A stretch of DNA of 64,000 nt from Flavobacterium sp. (GTDB lineage Bacteria > Bacteroidota > Bacteroidia > Flavobacteriales > Flavobacteriaceae): positions 1 to 64,000 of the forward strand of contig NZ_SEBS01000017.1 in assembly GCF_004211145.1 (NCBI RefSeq), given 5' to 3'. The position numbers and the translations under genes are program-made. Shown here piece by piece: positions 19,490 to 27,880 of the stretch. The first letter of the stretch is position 1; each line of letters starts with the position of its first letter. A model generated the notes under the pieces. It was not told where the DNA came from, searched no databases, and saw only the letters and a list, made by a program, of their open reading frames with translations.

Positions 19490-20472
19490 TGTCAGGAAGA
19501 AGGAATTTTTTGAAGAATACGGCGTTGGCGTCGGCGGCGATCGCAGTGACACCGATTCTCGAAACCGATTTTTCATTCGCCCAAAAAGCGAATAAACCGA
19601 TCGTGCTCTCCACTTGGGATTTCGGATTGAAAGCCAACGAAGCCGCTTGGAAGATCCTGAAATCGGGCGGACGCGCGCTCGATGCGGTCGAAACCGGAGT
19701 TAAAATCACCGAGGCCGATCCCGAGGAACGCAGCGTCGGTTACGGCGGACGACCCGATCGCGATGGGCGCGTGACGTTGGACGCGTGCATCATGGACGAA
19801 TTGTCGAACATCGGTTCGGTCGCGTGTCTCGAACACATCAAACATCCGATCTCGGTCGCGAGAGCCGTGATGGAAAAAACGCCTCACGTGATGCTTTCGG
19901 GCGATGGTGCCTTGCAGTTCGCGCTTTCTCAGGGTTTTAAAAAAGAAAATCTGCTCACGGAAATCTCCGGGAAAGAATGGAAAGAATGGCTCAAAACGAG
20001 CAACTACAAACCGATCGTTAACATCGAAAACCACGACACCATCGGAATGATCGCGCTCGATTCATCGGGAAATCTATCGGGCGCCTGCACCACGAGCGGC
20101 ATGGCGTACAAAATGCACGGCCGCATAGGCGATTCCCCGATCATCGGCGCCGGGTTGTATGTCGACAACGAAATCGGAGCCGCGACCGCGACCGGCCATG
20201 GCGAAGAAGTCATCAGGATTGCGGGTTGCCATCTTGTAGTCGAACTCATGCGGCAGGGAAAATCGCCTCAAAAAGCGTGTAAGGAAGCGGCGATGCGCAT
20301 AGTCAACATCACGAAAAATCGCGGAAAGAATCTCAAGGACATCCAAGTCGGGTTCATCGCGCTCAACAAGAAAGGCGAACACGGATCGTTCTGCATCCAA
20401 AGCGGATTCAGCTACGCGATGCACGACGAAACCGGAAACCGGATGGTAACGCCTGATTTTTACCTCAAATAA
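19489..20472 (+). CDS. N4-(beta-N-acetylglucosaminyl)-L-asparaginase (Ntn hydrolase)
   Basis: The 327-residue product begins MSGRRNFLKNTALASAAIAVTP, a twin-arginine signal (RRNFLK), implying export of a folded enzyme. The start is set by the TAATG overlap with the GH20 stop. The body matches glycosylasparaginase: STWDFGLKANEAAW, GYGGRPDRDGRVTLDACIMDE, then the autocleavage site NHDTIGM, in which Thr184 becomes the N-terminal nucleophile of the beta chain, and the substrate loop GRIGDSPIIGAGLYVDNEIGAATATGHGEE. It hydrolyses the GlcNAc-Asn bond left after N-glycan and peptide trimming. Its coupling to a hexosaminidase points to breakdown of N-linked glycoproteins. Confidence 0.93.
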   Translation: MSGRRNFLKNTALASAAIAVTPILETDFSFAQKANKPIVLSTWDFGLKANEAAWKILKSGGRALDAVETGVKITEADPEERSVGYGGRPDRDGRVTLDACIMDELSNIGSVACLEHIKHPISVARAVMEKTPHVMLSGDGALQFALSQGFKKENLLTEISGKEWKEWLKTSNYKPIVNIENHDTIGMIALDSSGNLSGACTTSGMAYKMHGRIGDSPIIGAGLYVDNEIGAATATGHGEEVIRIAGCHLVVELMRQGKSPQKACKEAAMRIVNITKNRGKNLKDIQVGFIALNKKGEHGSFCIQSGFSYAMHDETGNRMVTPDFYLK

Positions 20473-21128
20473 TGGCGCATCTCGAAATCGCTTGCTTCAA
20501 CGTCGAATCGATGTTGATCGCGCAGGAATCGGGAGCCGACCGCATTGAATTTTGCGCCGATTATGAATCGGGTGGAATAACGCCGGATTTTGAAAGTTTA
20601 TCCGAGATCAAACCGCAAATTTCAATTCCAATTTTCGTGATGATCCGTTCGAGAGCCGGAGATTTCAACTATTCGGACAAGGAATTCGAAACGATGAAGT
20701 CAGACATCAAAAGGTTCAAGGAAATTGCCGACGGTTTCGTGTTCGGAATACTAACTTCCGATGGAAAAATTGATGTCGAACGAAATTCAGAGCTCGTAAA
20801 ATCGACGACGCTTCCGTGTACGTTTCATCGCGCGTTCGACGGAATTTTAGATTCGGAATTGGCGCTTGAAGACGCAATCCACTGCGGTTTCCAAAATATC
20901 TTGACGTCGGGCGGAATAGGGAATGCGATCGATAACATAAAAAATCTCACCGAACTCGTGCGCGAAGCCAGCGGCCGAATCACGATCATGCCCGGAGGCG
21001 GCGTGCGTTCGTCGAACATTGAAACGTTGTTGCATACGACGGCGACTTGGTTCCATTCGGCAGCGATTACCGGAAACAGCGAAACAGCTGACGCATCGGA
21101 AATCCAAAAAATGAAAAGTGAATTCTAA
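20472..21128 (+). CDS. cutC: CutC family protein
   Basis: The 218-residue TIM-barrel protein starts MAHLEIACFNVESMLIAQESGADRIEFCADYESGGITPDFESL and carries family motifs MIRSRAGDFNYS, PCTFHRAFD, ILTSGGIGNA and IMPGGGVRSSNIETLL. There is no signal peptide, so it is cytoplasmic. CutC was named for copper tolerance in E. coli, but its reaction is not settled. Its start overlaps the glycosylasparaginase stop by one base (TAATG), so it is translationally coupled to two exported glycan-degrading enzymes; from context a role in metabolism of a released sugar or amino-sugar is more likely than copper handling. It is the last gene of the operon. Confidence 0.88.
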   Translation: MAHLEIACFNVESMLIAQESGADRIEFCADYESGGITPDFESLSEIKPQISIPIFVMIRSRAGDFNYSDKEFETMKSDIKRFKEIADGFVFGILTSDGKIDVERNSELVKSTTLPCTFHRAFDGILDSELALEDAIHCGFQNILTSGGIGNAIDNIKNLTELVREASGRITIMPGGGVRSSNIETLLHTTATWFHSAAITGNSETADASEIQKMKSEF

Positions 21129-21188
21129 GCGGAAATTAATGTTCCGAACTCTCTTTAAATCTTAAATCTTAAATCAAAAATCTGAAAT

Positions 21189-21803
21189 CTAAAAAAGTCC
21201 GTTGAGTTCCGCATCAATCCGATTGTAAACCTGTCCCAAATGCTCCGGATTATTCACGAAATCAATATTATCAACATCGATGATCAACAATTTTCCGCGA
21301 TCGTATGTCGTGATCCACGCCTCGTAACGCTCGTTGAGTCGGCTTAGGTAATCGATGGAAATGGAGTTTTCGTAATCGCGTCCACGTTTGTGGATCTGGT
21401 TGACCAGATTCGGGATCGAACTGCGCAGGTAAATCAACATATCAGGCGGCTCGACAAGCGATTCCATTAGTTCGAACAAAGACGAATAATTGTTGAAATC
21501 GCGGTTGGTCATCAAACCCATAGCGTGCAAATTGGGTGCGAAGATGTGCGCGTCCTCGTAAATCGTACGGTCCTGAATGATTTTTTTGCCGCTTTCACGG
21601 ATTTGCAAGATTTGGCGGAATCGGCTGTTCAAAAAGTAGATCTGCAGGTTGAACGACCAGCGCTCCATCTGATGGTAAAAATCGTCGAGATACGGATTGT
21701 CGACGACGTCCTCAAAATGCGGTTCCCATTTGAAATGTTTTGCCAGTAAACGTGTTAGCGTAGTTTTTCCCGCGCCGATATTGCCTGCAATCGCTATATG
21801 CAT
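21189..21803 (-). CDS. deoxynucleoside kinase
   Basis: The 204-residue protein has the P-loop GNIGAGKT (7-14), the substrate-binding HFEDVVDNPYLDDFYHQMERWSFNLQIYFL and the conserved DRTIYEDAHIFA, followed by the lid-like RGRDYE. This matches the dNK family (dGK/dAK/dCK type) that phosphorylates deoxynucleosides for salvage of DNA precursors; base specificity cannot be read from the sequence. It is cytoplasmic. Its ATG is directly next to the stop codon of the upstream minus-strand gene (21804), so the two are cotranscribed. It is convergent with cutC, across a 60-base gap of short aaatcttaaat-type words. Confidence 0.92.
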   Translation of the reverse strand: MHIAIAGNIGAGKTTLTRLLAKHFKWEPHFEDVVDNPYLDDFYHQMERWSFNLQIYFLNSRFRQILQIRESGKKIIQDRTIYEDAHIFAPNLHAMGLMTNRDFNNYSSLFELMESLVEPPDMLIYLRSSIPNLVNQIHKRGRDYENSISIDYLSRLNERYEAWITTYDRGKLLIIDVDNIDFVNNPEHLGQVYNRIDAELNGLF

Positions 21804-22589
21804 TTAAGGTAATTTAAGATTATAGATGCTGATTCCGTCGGGTGTAAAAATAGCTAAATTTTGGCCGCCATACCAGAAACCCGAGGGCGATTTTTTGCCC
21901 AAATCGATGACTTGCTGCGTATTTCCGTCGAACGTTACATAATGCAGATTTCCTTGCGACAGGTAAAGTCCGCTCGTGTCCGAAACGAACCGGAAGCCTT
22001 CGACGGCGGGCACGCGGCCCAATGTCGCAATCTTGCCGAACAGGTCGCAACGGAACGCGTCTCCGTTTTCATCGACCCATCTGAAATGGTTGAAATCGGT
22101 TTCATAACACACGACATTTCCGCGCAACGGTTGGGTCAGCGAGACAAAAGTGTTTTTGAGATAATCGTACAACCCGATCTGCATCGTCGCAGTGTTGAAT
22201 ATCCAAAGTCGGTTTTGTGCCGCGTTTCCAATGGCGTGGGCGACAATCGGTTCGGGCAAATAGTCGGAAAAATTCACCTTGCGGATTTCATTGAGCTGAT
22301 TGTCGAGGAAAACGGCCGTGTTGAAATCCTCGTAGAACAGCACAAGGTTCATCGGGTTCAAGATATCGGCTCGCTTAATTTTTCCGAGTCCGATGTTTTG
22401 GTATTGCAGTTTTCGTCCGTCTTTTTCCTTGAAAAAAGTGTTGTCTTTGACGTAATAACGCCATCCGAAATTGTCGAAGCCGGCGAAGTAGTCGATTGAT
22501 AATTTTTCCTCGGACGAAACCGTCGGCGTCAATTGCGCATAAAGCGTTGACAGCGAAAATGAAAGGAGAAGCAGCAGGATTTTTTTCAT
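21804..22589 (-). CDS. secreted protein of unknown function, beta-propeller-like
   Basis: The 261-residue protein begins MKKILLLLLSFSLSTLYAQ (signal peptide). The mature part has repeated short strands with aromatic-aspartate patterns (NLVLFYEDFNTAVFLDNQL, RLWIFNTATMQIGLYDYL, NHFRWVDENGDAFRCDLFGKIATLG, GLYLSQGNLHYVTFDG, NLAIFTPDGISIYNL), suggesting a small beta-propeller, but no named family was recognised. It is probably periplasmic. It lies directly upstream of, and touches, the deoxynucleoside kinase gene, an arrangement I associate with flavobacteria, though the functional link is unclear. Confidence 0.7.
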   Translation of the reverse strand: MKKILLLLLSFSLSTLYAQLTPTVSSEEKLSIDYFAGFDNFGWRYYVKDNTFFKEKDGRKLQYQNIGLGKIKRADILNPMNLVLFYEDFNTAVFLDNQLNEIRKVNFSDYLPEPIVAHAIGNAAQNRLWIFNTATMQIGLYDYLKNTFVSLTQPLRGNVVCYETDFNHFRWVDENGDAFRCDLFGKIATLGRVPAVEGFRFVSDTSGLYLSQGNLHYVTFDGNTQQVIDLGKKSPSGFWYGGQNLAIFTPDGISIYNLKLP

Positions 22590-22705
22590 CGGAAAACGAA
22601 GATACGATTAAACTTTTTGACGCCGCACGATTCGATGGCGAAACGTTTTGGTCGACCCTTTTGGGCGATTCACCTCAATTAACTGGAAACGCGCCGCGAA
22701 GCGAA

Positions 22706-22713
22706 TACCTTTG
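22706..22713 (+). promoter_or_regulatory. -7 box (TACCTTTG) upstream of the GLPGLI gene
   Basis: Perfect TAnnTTTG match about 170 bases before the GLPGLI start. A weaker match (CATATTTG, 22761-22768) lies closer to the gene. No clear TTG at -33 for either. Confidence 0.35.
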
Positions 22714-22884
22714 TAGGAACATTTAACGAATCGTTGGTAACAAAACGTGGGCGAATCCGTCATATTTGCCGTGTCGAAACTACGGTTGGAACTTTTTCAG
22801 TCGTCGCGTGTTTTTCCTACGAAAAGCATCCGACGTTTGGTTGAGCAAAACATATATATAATGTTAAGAAGAAAACTTAAGAAT

Positions 22885-23787
22885 ATGAGAAAAATAATTA
22901 TTGGAGTAATCCTCGCTATGTCGGGATTTATCACGCAAGCCCAGGAATTCCAAGGGATGGCGGTTTACGAATCGAAAACGAGTACGGCCGACTTCAAGGC
23001 CCAGATGAGCGGCAACCGCGACATCACGCCCGAAATGCAAAAAATGTTCGAGGAACGCATGAAAGCCGCGTTTGAAAAAACCTTCATCCTCAACTTCGAC
23101 AAATCGGCGTCGATCTACAAGGAAGAGGAAAAACTGGAAGCCCCGGGCGGACAGGGCGGCGGTTTCAGAATGATGACCTCGATGATGGGCGGCGGCGGAA
23201 CCTACTATAAAGACGTCAAAACCAAAACATACACGGTCGACAAAGAATTCATGGGCAAGGAATTTCTGGTCAAGGATTCGCTCCCGAAACTCAACTGGAA
23301 AATGGAAAGCGAAACCAAGCAAATCGGAAACTATACCTGTTACAAAGCCACCGCGATCATTCCCGTCAGTAAATCCGACTTCAGGAATTTCAGGCCGAAA
23401 CGTCGCGACGAACAAAAGAAAGAAGACGAGGCCAAAGCCAAAGCCGAGTCCGAGAAAAAAACCAATTTGATGGATCAGGTCGAAATGCCAAAAGAAGTCA
23501 CGATCACCGCTTGGTACGCACCCGAAATCCCAGTGAATCAAGGGCCCGAAAGTTATTGGGGATTACCCGGATTGATTCTCGAGATCAACGACGGGAAGAC
23601 AATCGTGCTGTGTTCGAAGATCGTCCTGAATCCAAAAGACAAGGTATCCATCAAAGCGCCGACCGCAGGTAAAGTCGTTTCACAGAAAGAATACGACGAA
23701 ATCGTGGTCAAGAAAATGGAGGAACTGCGCGAAATGAACGGCGGAAACGGGCCCGGACAAGGTCGTCCGTCGATGAGAATGAATTAA
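22885..23787 (+). CDS. GLPGLI family protein
   Basis: The 300-residue protein begins MRKIIIGVILAMSGFITQAQ (signal peptide); an ATG at 22861 would add eight residues and is possible. The defining motif is WGLPGLILEINDGKT near residue 220, and the usual family features precede it: a FKAQMSG-to-KSASIY region, KTYTVDKEFMGKEFLVKDSL, WKMESETKQIGNYTCYKA and ITAWYAPEIPVNQGP. There is a Gly/Met-rich loop (APGGQGGGFRMMTSMMGGGG) and a charged Lys/Glu segment. It is probably periplasmic, with unknown function. The large outer-membrane barrel gene follows at once, a pairing common in Bacteroidetes, sometimes discussed in peptide or metal export. Confidence 0.88.
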   Translation: MRKIIIGVILAMSGFITQAQEFQGMAVYESKTSTADFKAQMSGNRDITPEMQKMFEERMKAAFEKTFILNFDKSASIYKEEEKLEAPGGQGGGFRMMTSMMGGGGTYYKDVKTKTYTVDKEFMGKEFLVKDSLPKLNWKMESETKQIGNYTCYKATAIIPVSKSDFRNFRPKRRDEQKKEDEAKAKAESEKKTNLMDQVEMPKEVTITAWYAPEIPVNQGPESYWGLPGLILEINDGKTIVLCSKIVLNPKDKVSIKAPTAGKVVSQKEYDEIVVKKMEELREMNGGNGPGQGRPSMRMN

Positions 23788-23794
23788 TCTTTTT

Positions 23795-23845
23795 AGCCGC
23801 GAATTCGCGAATGTGAGGTTTTATCGCATTCTCGAATTCGCGGCT
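23795..23845 (+). repeat. long imperfect hairpin between the GLPGLI and barrel genes
   Basis: AGCCGCGAATTCGCGAATG at 23795 pairs almost fully with the segment ending at 23845 (CATTC-t-CGAATTCGCGGCT). It could act as a terminator or mRNA-stabilising structure; the T-run after it is short. Confidence 0.6.
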
Positions 23846-23868
23846 GACTTTTTACCAAACACACAAAC

Positions 23869-26595
23869 ATGAAGAATTTTACCATTCTTTTCTTTCTTAT
23901 TTTTTCATCTGTGGCAATTTCACAGAACATCCGACTCGATGGCGTAATCGTCGACAACGACGGAAAGCCGCTCGAAATGGCGAACGTCATGGCGGTCAAC
24001 GTCGCGACGAAAGGCATGGATTCGTACGCGATCACGAACGACAAAGGGAAATTCTATCTCAACCTCAAAGCCAATGCGACGTACACGGTCAAAGTGAGTT
24101 ATCTGGGCATGGCGAACAAGGAAGTTTCGGTGACGACGACGGGCGAAAACATGACGCAGACCATCAAAATGGAAGCGGGCGGAATCCAATTGAACGACGT
24201 CGAGATCGTGCGCGAAATGCCGGTTTCGATCAAAGGCGACACGATCGTGTACAATGCCGACTCGTTCAAAACCGGAACCGAGCGCAAACTCGAAGATGTG
24301 CTCAAGAAACTTCCCGGAGTCGAAGTAAATGCCGACGGTGAAGTCGAGGTCGAGGGCAAAAAAGTCCAAAAACTAATGGTCGAAGGCAAGGATTTCTTTG
24401 ACGGAGATACAAAACTCGGCGTCAAGAATATTCCTGCCGACGCGATCGACAAAATTCAGGTGTTGCGCAATTACAACGAAATCGGACAATTGAAAGGACT
24501 CGAAAACAACGAGGAAAGCGTCGCGATGAACATCAAGCTCAAAGAAGGCAAGAAGAACTTCTGGTTCGGCGATGTCACGGCTGGAATCGGCGTCGGACAT
24601 GAGGAATCGCGTTATGTCGTGAATCCGAAACTGTTCTACTACAACCCGAAATTCAGCATCAACCTGATCACGAATTTCAACAACATAGGCGAACTGCCGC
24701 TCACGATCCAGGATTACTTTAAAATGACGGGCGGATTCCGTTCGATGATGCGCAAAGGCGGCACGAACTTCAACGTTTCGTCGAACGACTTGGGAATTTC
24801 GTTGCTCAGGAACAATCGCGCCAAGGAAATCGAAACCGACTTCGGGGCGGCAAACTTCTCGTACAGTCCCGCGAAAAGCTGGACGATCAGCGGATTCGCG
24901 ATTCTTTCGTCGTCCAAAACCGATCTCGAAACCACGTCCCAAACCGATTACCTCGAAGAAGATACGCAGGAAAACCGAGAGGAAACCGCGCACCAAAAAA
25001 GCAATTTCGGATTGTTCAAATTGAGTTCGAGCTACAAACCGAGCACGACGTTCCAGTTCGATTACGACGTGATGCTCAAAACATCGAAACAGGATGAGGA
25101 CAACGATCTGCTGCGCGAATCCATCGAAAACGGCGTTTCCACGACCGAAAGCATTTTCACGAAGAAGAAACAAAACCCAATCACGCTTAACCAAAACCTG
25201 AGTCTGTATTACACCAAGAACGAAAAGAACGTCTTCGCCGTCGAAATGCAGCATCTGTATCAGGACGAAGACCCGTTCTACAATGCGAATCTGGCGACGC
25301 AGCCGTTCGATTTGTCGGGCTACATCGCTGGCCAGAACCGAAACGACATCAACCAGAAACGATTCGTCAAGACCAATAAACTCGACGCGAAAGTCGATTA
25401 TTATTACATGGTCACGCCTAAAAGCAACATAAACGTGACCGTCGGCGACACGTATTCGCACCAGAATTTCGACTCGAGCATTTTCCAGATTCTCGACAAC
25501 GGAACACGCAACGACCTCGAAGCGCCCGAGAACAACAACGACGTGAATTACACGTTCAACGACGCTTTCGTCGGGCTGCATTACAAGATCATGACGGGGA
25601 AACTCACGTTCAATCCGGGCTTCAGCGTGCATACGTATTCGATGAACAACGATCAATTGGGCAGCGAATTCAAGCGCGATTTCTTTCGATTTTTGCCCGA
25701 CATGTACGCGCTTTGGCAGATCAAGAAATCGGAAACGCTCACGTACAATTTCTCGATGACGAACGATTTTACCGACATCAACCAACTGGCTGAAGGATAC
25801 GTGTTTTCGAATTACAACAGTTTGTTCAGCGGCACGCGCACGCTTGAGAACGCGACGTCGCAAGTGCATTCCCTGCGTTATTTCCGATACAACATGTTCA
25901 ATTTCGAGAACGTTTTCGGCAACATAACCTATACGCGACGCATGGATGCCGTGAAGAACCGCGCGTTTTTCGATGGCGTGAACCAGACATCGGAGCCGTT
26001 CAATTCGAGGTTTGCCGACGAGACCGTTTCGGCCGCCGGAAACTACGGGCGTTCGTTCCTGAAATACTACAAGGCGTCGATCGGAGCGACTGTCAATTAT
26101 TCCAAATTCAACAACATCGTGATCGTGCCCGACATTCCAAACGGAACGCTCAGCGAAGACCGCCGCGTCACCGAAAGTTTTACGCAGAATTACCGCGTTA
26201 GCGCTTCGACGAATTTCAAGAAAATGCCCAACCTCGAGATCGGTTACAACTTCACCGTAAACGACTACAACGACCAGACATTCTATACCGATCGGCCGTT
26301 CGCGAAGCTCGACTACTATTTCTTAGATGCGTTTTCGTTCGTGACCGAGTACGAATTTTATCACTATTACAACAAAGGCGATGCGTCCAACAGCGTCGAC
26401 AACGAATACGATTTCCTGACCGCAAGCCTGATCTACCAAAAGAAAGGCAGCAAATGGGAATACAAACTGGCCGCGACGAATCTGCTCAACACGACCTCGC
26501 TCAACGACAACAGTTTCGACCAGTTCCGCGTGACGAACTCTCAGTATTTTGTGCAGCCGCGGTATGTGATTTTTAGTTTGAAGTATAATTTGTAA
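23869..26595 (+). CDS. outer-membrane beta-barrel protein, TonB-receptor-like with carboxypeptidase-regulatory domain
   Basis: The 908-residue protein has a signal peptide (MKNFTILFFLIFSSVAISQ), a CarboxypepD_reg domain (about 22-105; LDGVIVDNDGKPLEMANVMAVN), a plug-like domain (about 115-225; GDTIVYNADSFKTGTERKLEDVLKKLPGVEVNADGEVEVEGKKV, IQVLRNYNEIGQLKG) and a barrel of many strands ending YVIFSLKYNL. No TonB box is obvious. It matches the OMP_b-brl-type receptors of Bacteroidetes that lack a SusD partner. With GLPGLI it likely forms an uptake or export pair, with unknown substrate. Its 3' end is convergent with the next gene. Confidence 0.88.
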   Translation: MKNFTILFFLIFSSVAISQNIRLDGVIVDNDGKPLEMANVMAVNVATKGMDSYAITNDKGKFYLNLKANATYTVKVSYLGMANKEVSVTTTGENMTQTIKMEAGGIQLNDVEIVREMPVSIKGDTIVYNADSFKTGTERKLEDVLKKLPGVEVNADGEVEVEGKKVQKLMVEGKDFFDGDTKLGVKNIPADAIDKIQVLRNYNEIGQLKGLENNEESVAMNIKLKEGKKNFWFGDVTAGIGVGHEESRYVVNPKLFYYNPKFSINLITNFNNIGELPLTIQDYFKMTGGFRSMMRKGGTNFNVSSNDLGISLLRNNRAKEIETDFGAANFSYSPAKSWTISGFAILSSSKTDLETTSQTDYLEEDTQENREETAHQKSNFGLFKLSSSYKPSTTFQFDYDVMLKTSKQDEDNDLLRESIENGVSTTESIFTKKKQNPITLNQNLSLYYTKNEKNVFAVEMQHLYQDEDPFYNANLATQPFDLSGYIAGQNRNDINQKRFVKTNKLDAKVDYYYMVTPKSNINVTVGDTYSHQNFDSSIFQILDNGTRNDLEAPENNNDVNYTFNDAFVGLHYKIMTGKLTFNPGFSVHTYSMNNDQLGSEFKRDFFRFLPDMYALWQIKKSETLTYNFSMTNDFTDINQLAEGYVFSNYNSLFSGTRTLENATSQVHSLRYFRYNMFNFENVFGNITYTRRMDAVKNRAFFDGVNQTSEPFNSRFADETVSAAGNYGRSFLKYYKASIGATVNYSKFNNIVIVPDIPNGTLSEDRRVTESFTQNYRVSASTNFKKMPNLEIGYNFTVNDYNDQTFYTDRPFAKLDYYFLDAFSFVTEYEFYHYYNKGDASNSVDNEYDFLTASLIYQKKGSKWEYKLAATNLLNTTSLNDNSFDQFRVTNSQYFVQPRYVIFSLKYNL

Positions 26596-26618
26596 GAGAT
26601 AATAGATGATAGACGGAT

Positions 26619-26657
26619 AGATGATAGACGGTCGAAGTCAGAATCGTCTATCATCTT
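26619..26657. terminator. probable bidirectional terminator between convergent genes
   Basis: AGATGATAGACG at 26619-26630 pairs perfectly (12 bp) with 26646-26657, then cttttc. It lies 24 bases past the barrel gene stop. Confidence 0.55.
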
Positions 26658-26682
26658 TTCATCTGTTATCTTACGTCTTTTC

Positions 26683-26830
26683 GAAGCAATTTCCCGCTGT
26701 CCGCTATTAGCTTTCTCAAAAACGCCGGTTTTGTAGCGCGCGCCAAGAGCTTCCGTCGGTCGCTTCGGCGCGCACACAAAACGTCGGCGTTCTTCTCGAA
26801 AGGCTAACCGCTTCCATCGGGGCTAGCGGA
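26683..26830 (+). repeat. interspersed hairpin element, copy B
   Basis: Ends gaagcaatttcccgctgtcc and gcttccatcggggctagcgg; AAAACGCCGGTTTTGT and GCGCGCC on the left pair imperfectly with GGCGCGC and ACAAAACGTCGGCGTT on the right. The inner gagcttccgtcggtcgct loop is shared with copy A. It reaches almost to the stop of the minus-strand gene at 26842. Confidence 0.75.
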
Positions 26831-26841
26831 AATGCTTCAAT

Positions 26842-27543
26842 TCACGATTGTATCGCGACCACGTTTTGCAGCAGCTCTTTCCAGAAATCCGTTTGCGGAA
26901 CGATGATAAACAGCGCCAACTCACACGTCCAGAATAATGCGAATAGCAAGTACGGGTTTTTGAGCATCGGGCGTTTAAGTTTTACTTTCTCATAGATTAC
27001 GATCGACAATGACACGAGATACGGTGTCACGACCATCGCCAAGATTCCGAATTCTCCAGCATAATAACCGATCAGTCGGCCCAAACCCGGATTGAGCACG
27101 ACCAAAGTCGCCCCGATTATGAATGCGACATGCCAGCGCAGGTTTTTCTTTTTTACCATCGCGATGACATAGCAAACGCTAAAGAGAATCGCGTCGAGTA
27201 CGCCACCGATTGCGATGATTCCGGCTTGTTCGGGCGATAAGGCGTAATTTTTCGGGACGGAATTCCAAACCAGCACAAAGATCGAGATCACGAGCAAAGG
27301 CGCAAGAAAATACGAGATTCGTCCTAACCTCCGATGCAAAACCATTTTGCGCTTCCTGATGAGAATGGGCTGCGCGATCACCAACGCGAACCAACATACG
27401 AACAAAAACAAATGTATATGCGTCACGAAATAGAACCGCCCGAGATTCGGGAACAAAGCAAAATAAGAATGATAAAACCCGGAGAAGCTGATTGCTGCCA
27501 CGGCGGCGAACAAGATGGCGAGAAGTCTGTTTTTGTTTTCCAT
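26842..27543 (-). CDS. multi-pass membrane protein of unknown function
   Basis: The 233-residue protein starts MENKNRLLAILFAAVAAISFSGFYHSYF and has about seven hydrophobic helices. Conserved-looking polar residues inside or next to helices include His25, THIHLFLFVCW, MVLHRRLGRISYFLAPL and LRWHVAFIIGA. The histidine pattern recalls small cytochrome-b561-like or DUF2306-type membrane families, but no signature is decisive. It is probably an inner-membrane protein. It is convergent with the barrel gene and apparently transcribed alone. Confidence 0.7.
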   Translation of the reverse strand: MENKNRLLAILFAAVAAISFSGFYHSYFALFPNLGRFYFVTHIHLFLFVCWFALVIAQPILIRKRKMVLHRRLGRISYFLAPLLVISIFVLVWNSVPKNYALSPEQAGIIAIGGVLDAILFSVCYVIAMVKKKNLRWHVAFIIGATLVVLNPGLGRLIGYYAGEFGILAMVVTPYLVSLSIVIYEKVKLKRPMLKNPYLLFALFWTCELALFIIVPQTDFWKELLQNVVAIQS

Positions 27544-27644
27544 AAGCTGAATTGGCGTGCGCCAAATATAGTGGAATATGGAAGCGGAGATTCCTGAAAA
27601 TCAGTGAAAGGTTGTTTTGGGTAAATGAAACGCGGTACTTTTGT

Positions 27645-27717
27645 AAACCTCAAAGGTTTTTAACCCGAGGCAACGCCGAACTGTATGGAGGGCAGCGGAA
27701 TAAAACCTTTGAGGTTT
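27645..27717. repeat. 16-bp perfect inverted repeat enclosing an interspersed word
   Basis: Arms 27645-27660 and 27702-27717 are exact complements (AAACCTCAAAGGTTTT). The enclosed 27664-27704 segment (cccgaggcaacgccgaactg ... ggcagcggaataaa) closely matches 30700-30739. It is the main content of the 337-base gap 27544-27880, together with the metK terminator and a tgtcaatt word array at 27851-27882. Confidence 0.75.
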
Positions 27718-27801
27718 CCAAAAGATAAAGCCGACAGCTTGACCGCGCGGCAAAAGGCAATTTCAACTTTATGAACTTCCTGCCGCGCGGACGCGCCCAA
27801 A

Positions 27802-27834
27802 TAAAAAAAGCCGCGATCAAAAATCACGGCTTCC
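27802..27834 (-). terminator. terminator after metK
   Basis: Minus-strand AAGCCGTGAT pairs with ATCGCGGCTT around a five-base loop, followed by seven T; 47 bases past the metK stop. Confidence 0.85.
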
Positions 27835-27880
27835 TATACAGTGCAATCGACATTGTCAATTGTCAATTCTTCATTGTCAA

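Noticed and set aside
24373..25869. 498-codon open frame on the minus strand
   Set aside because: It is antisense to the outer-membrane barrel gene, rich in Arg/Val/Phe from reversed codons, with no domain; a shadow of the real gene. The same applies to 18569-19576 and 51426-52574 (minus).
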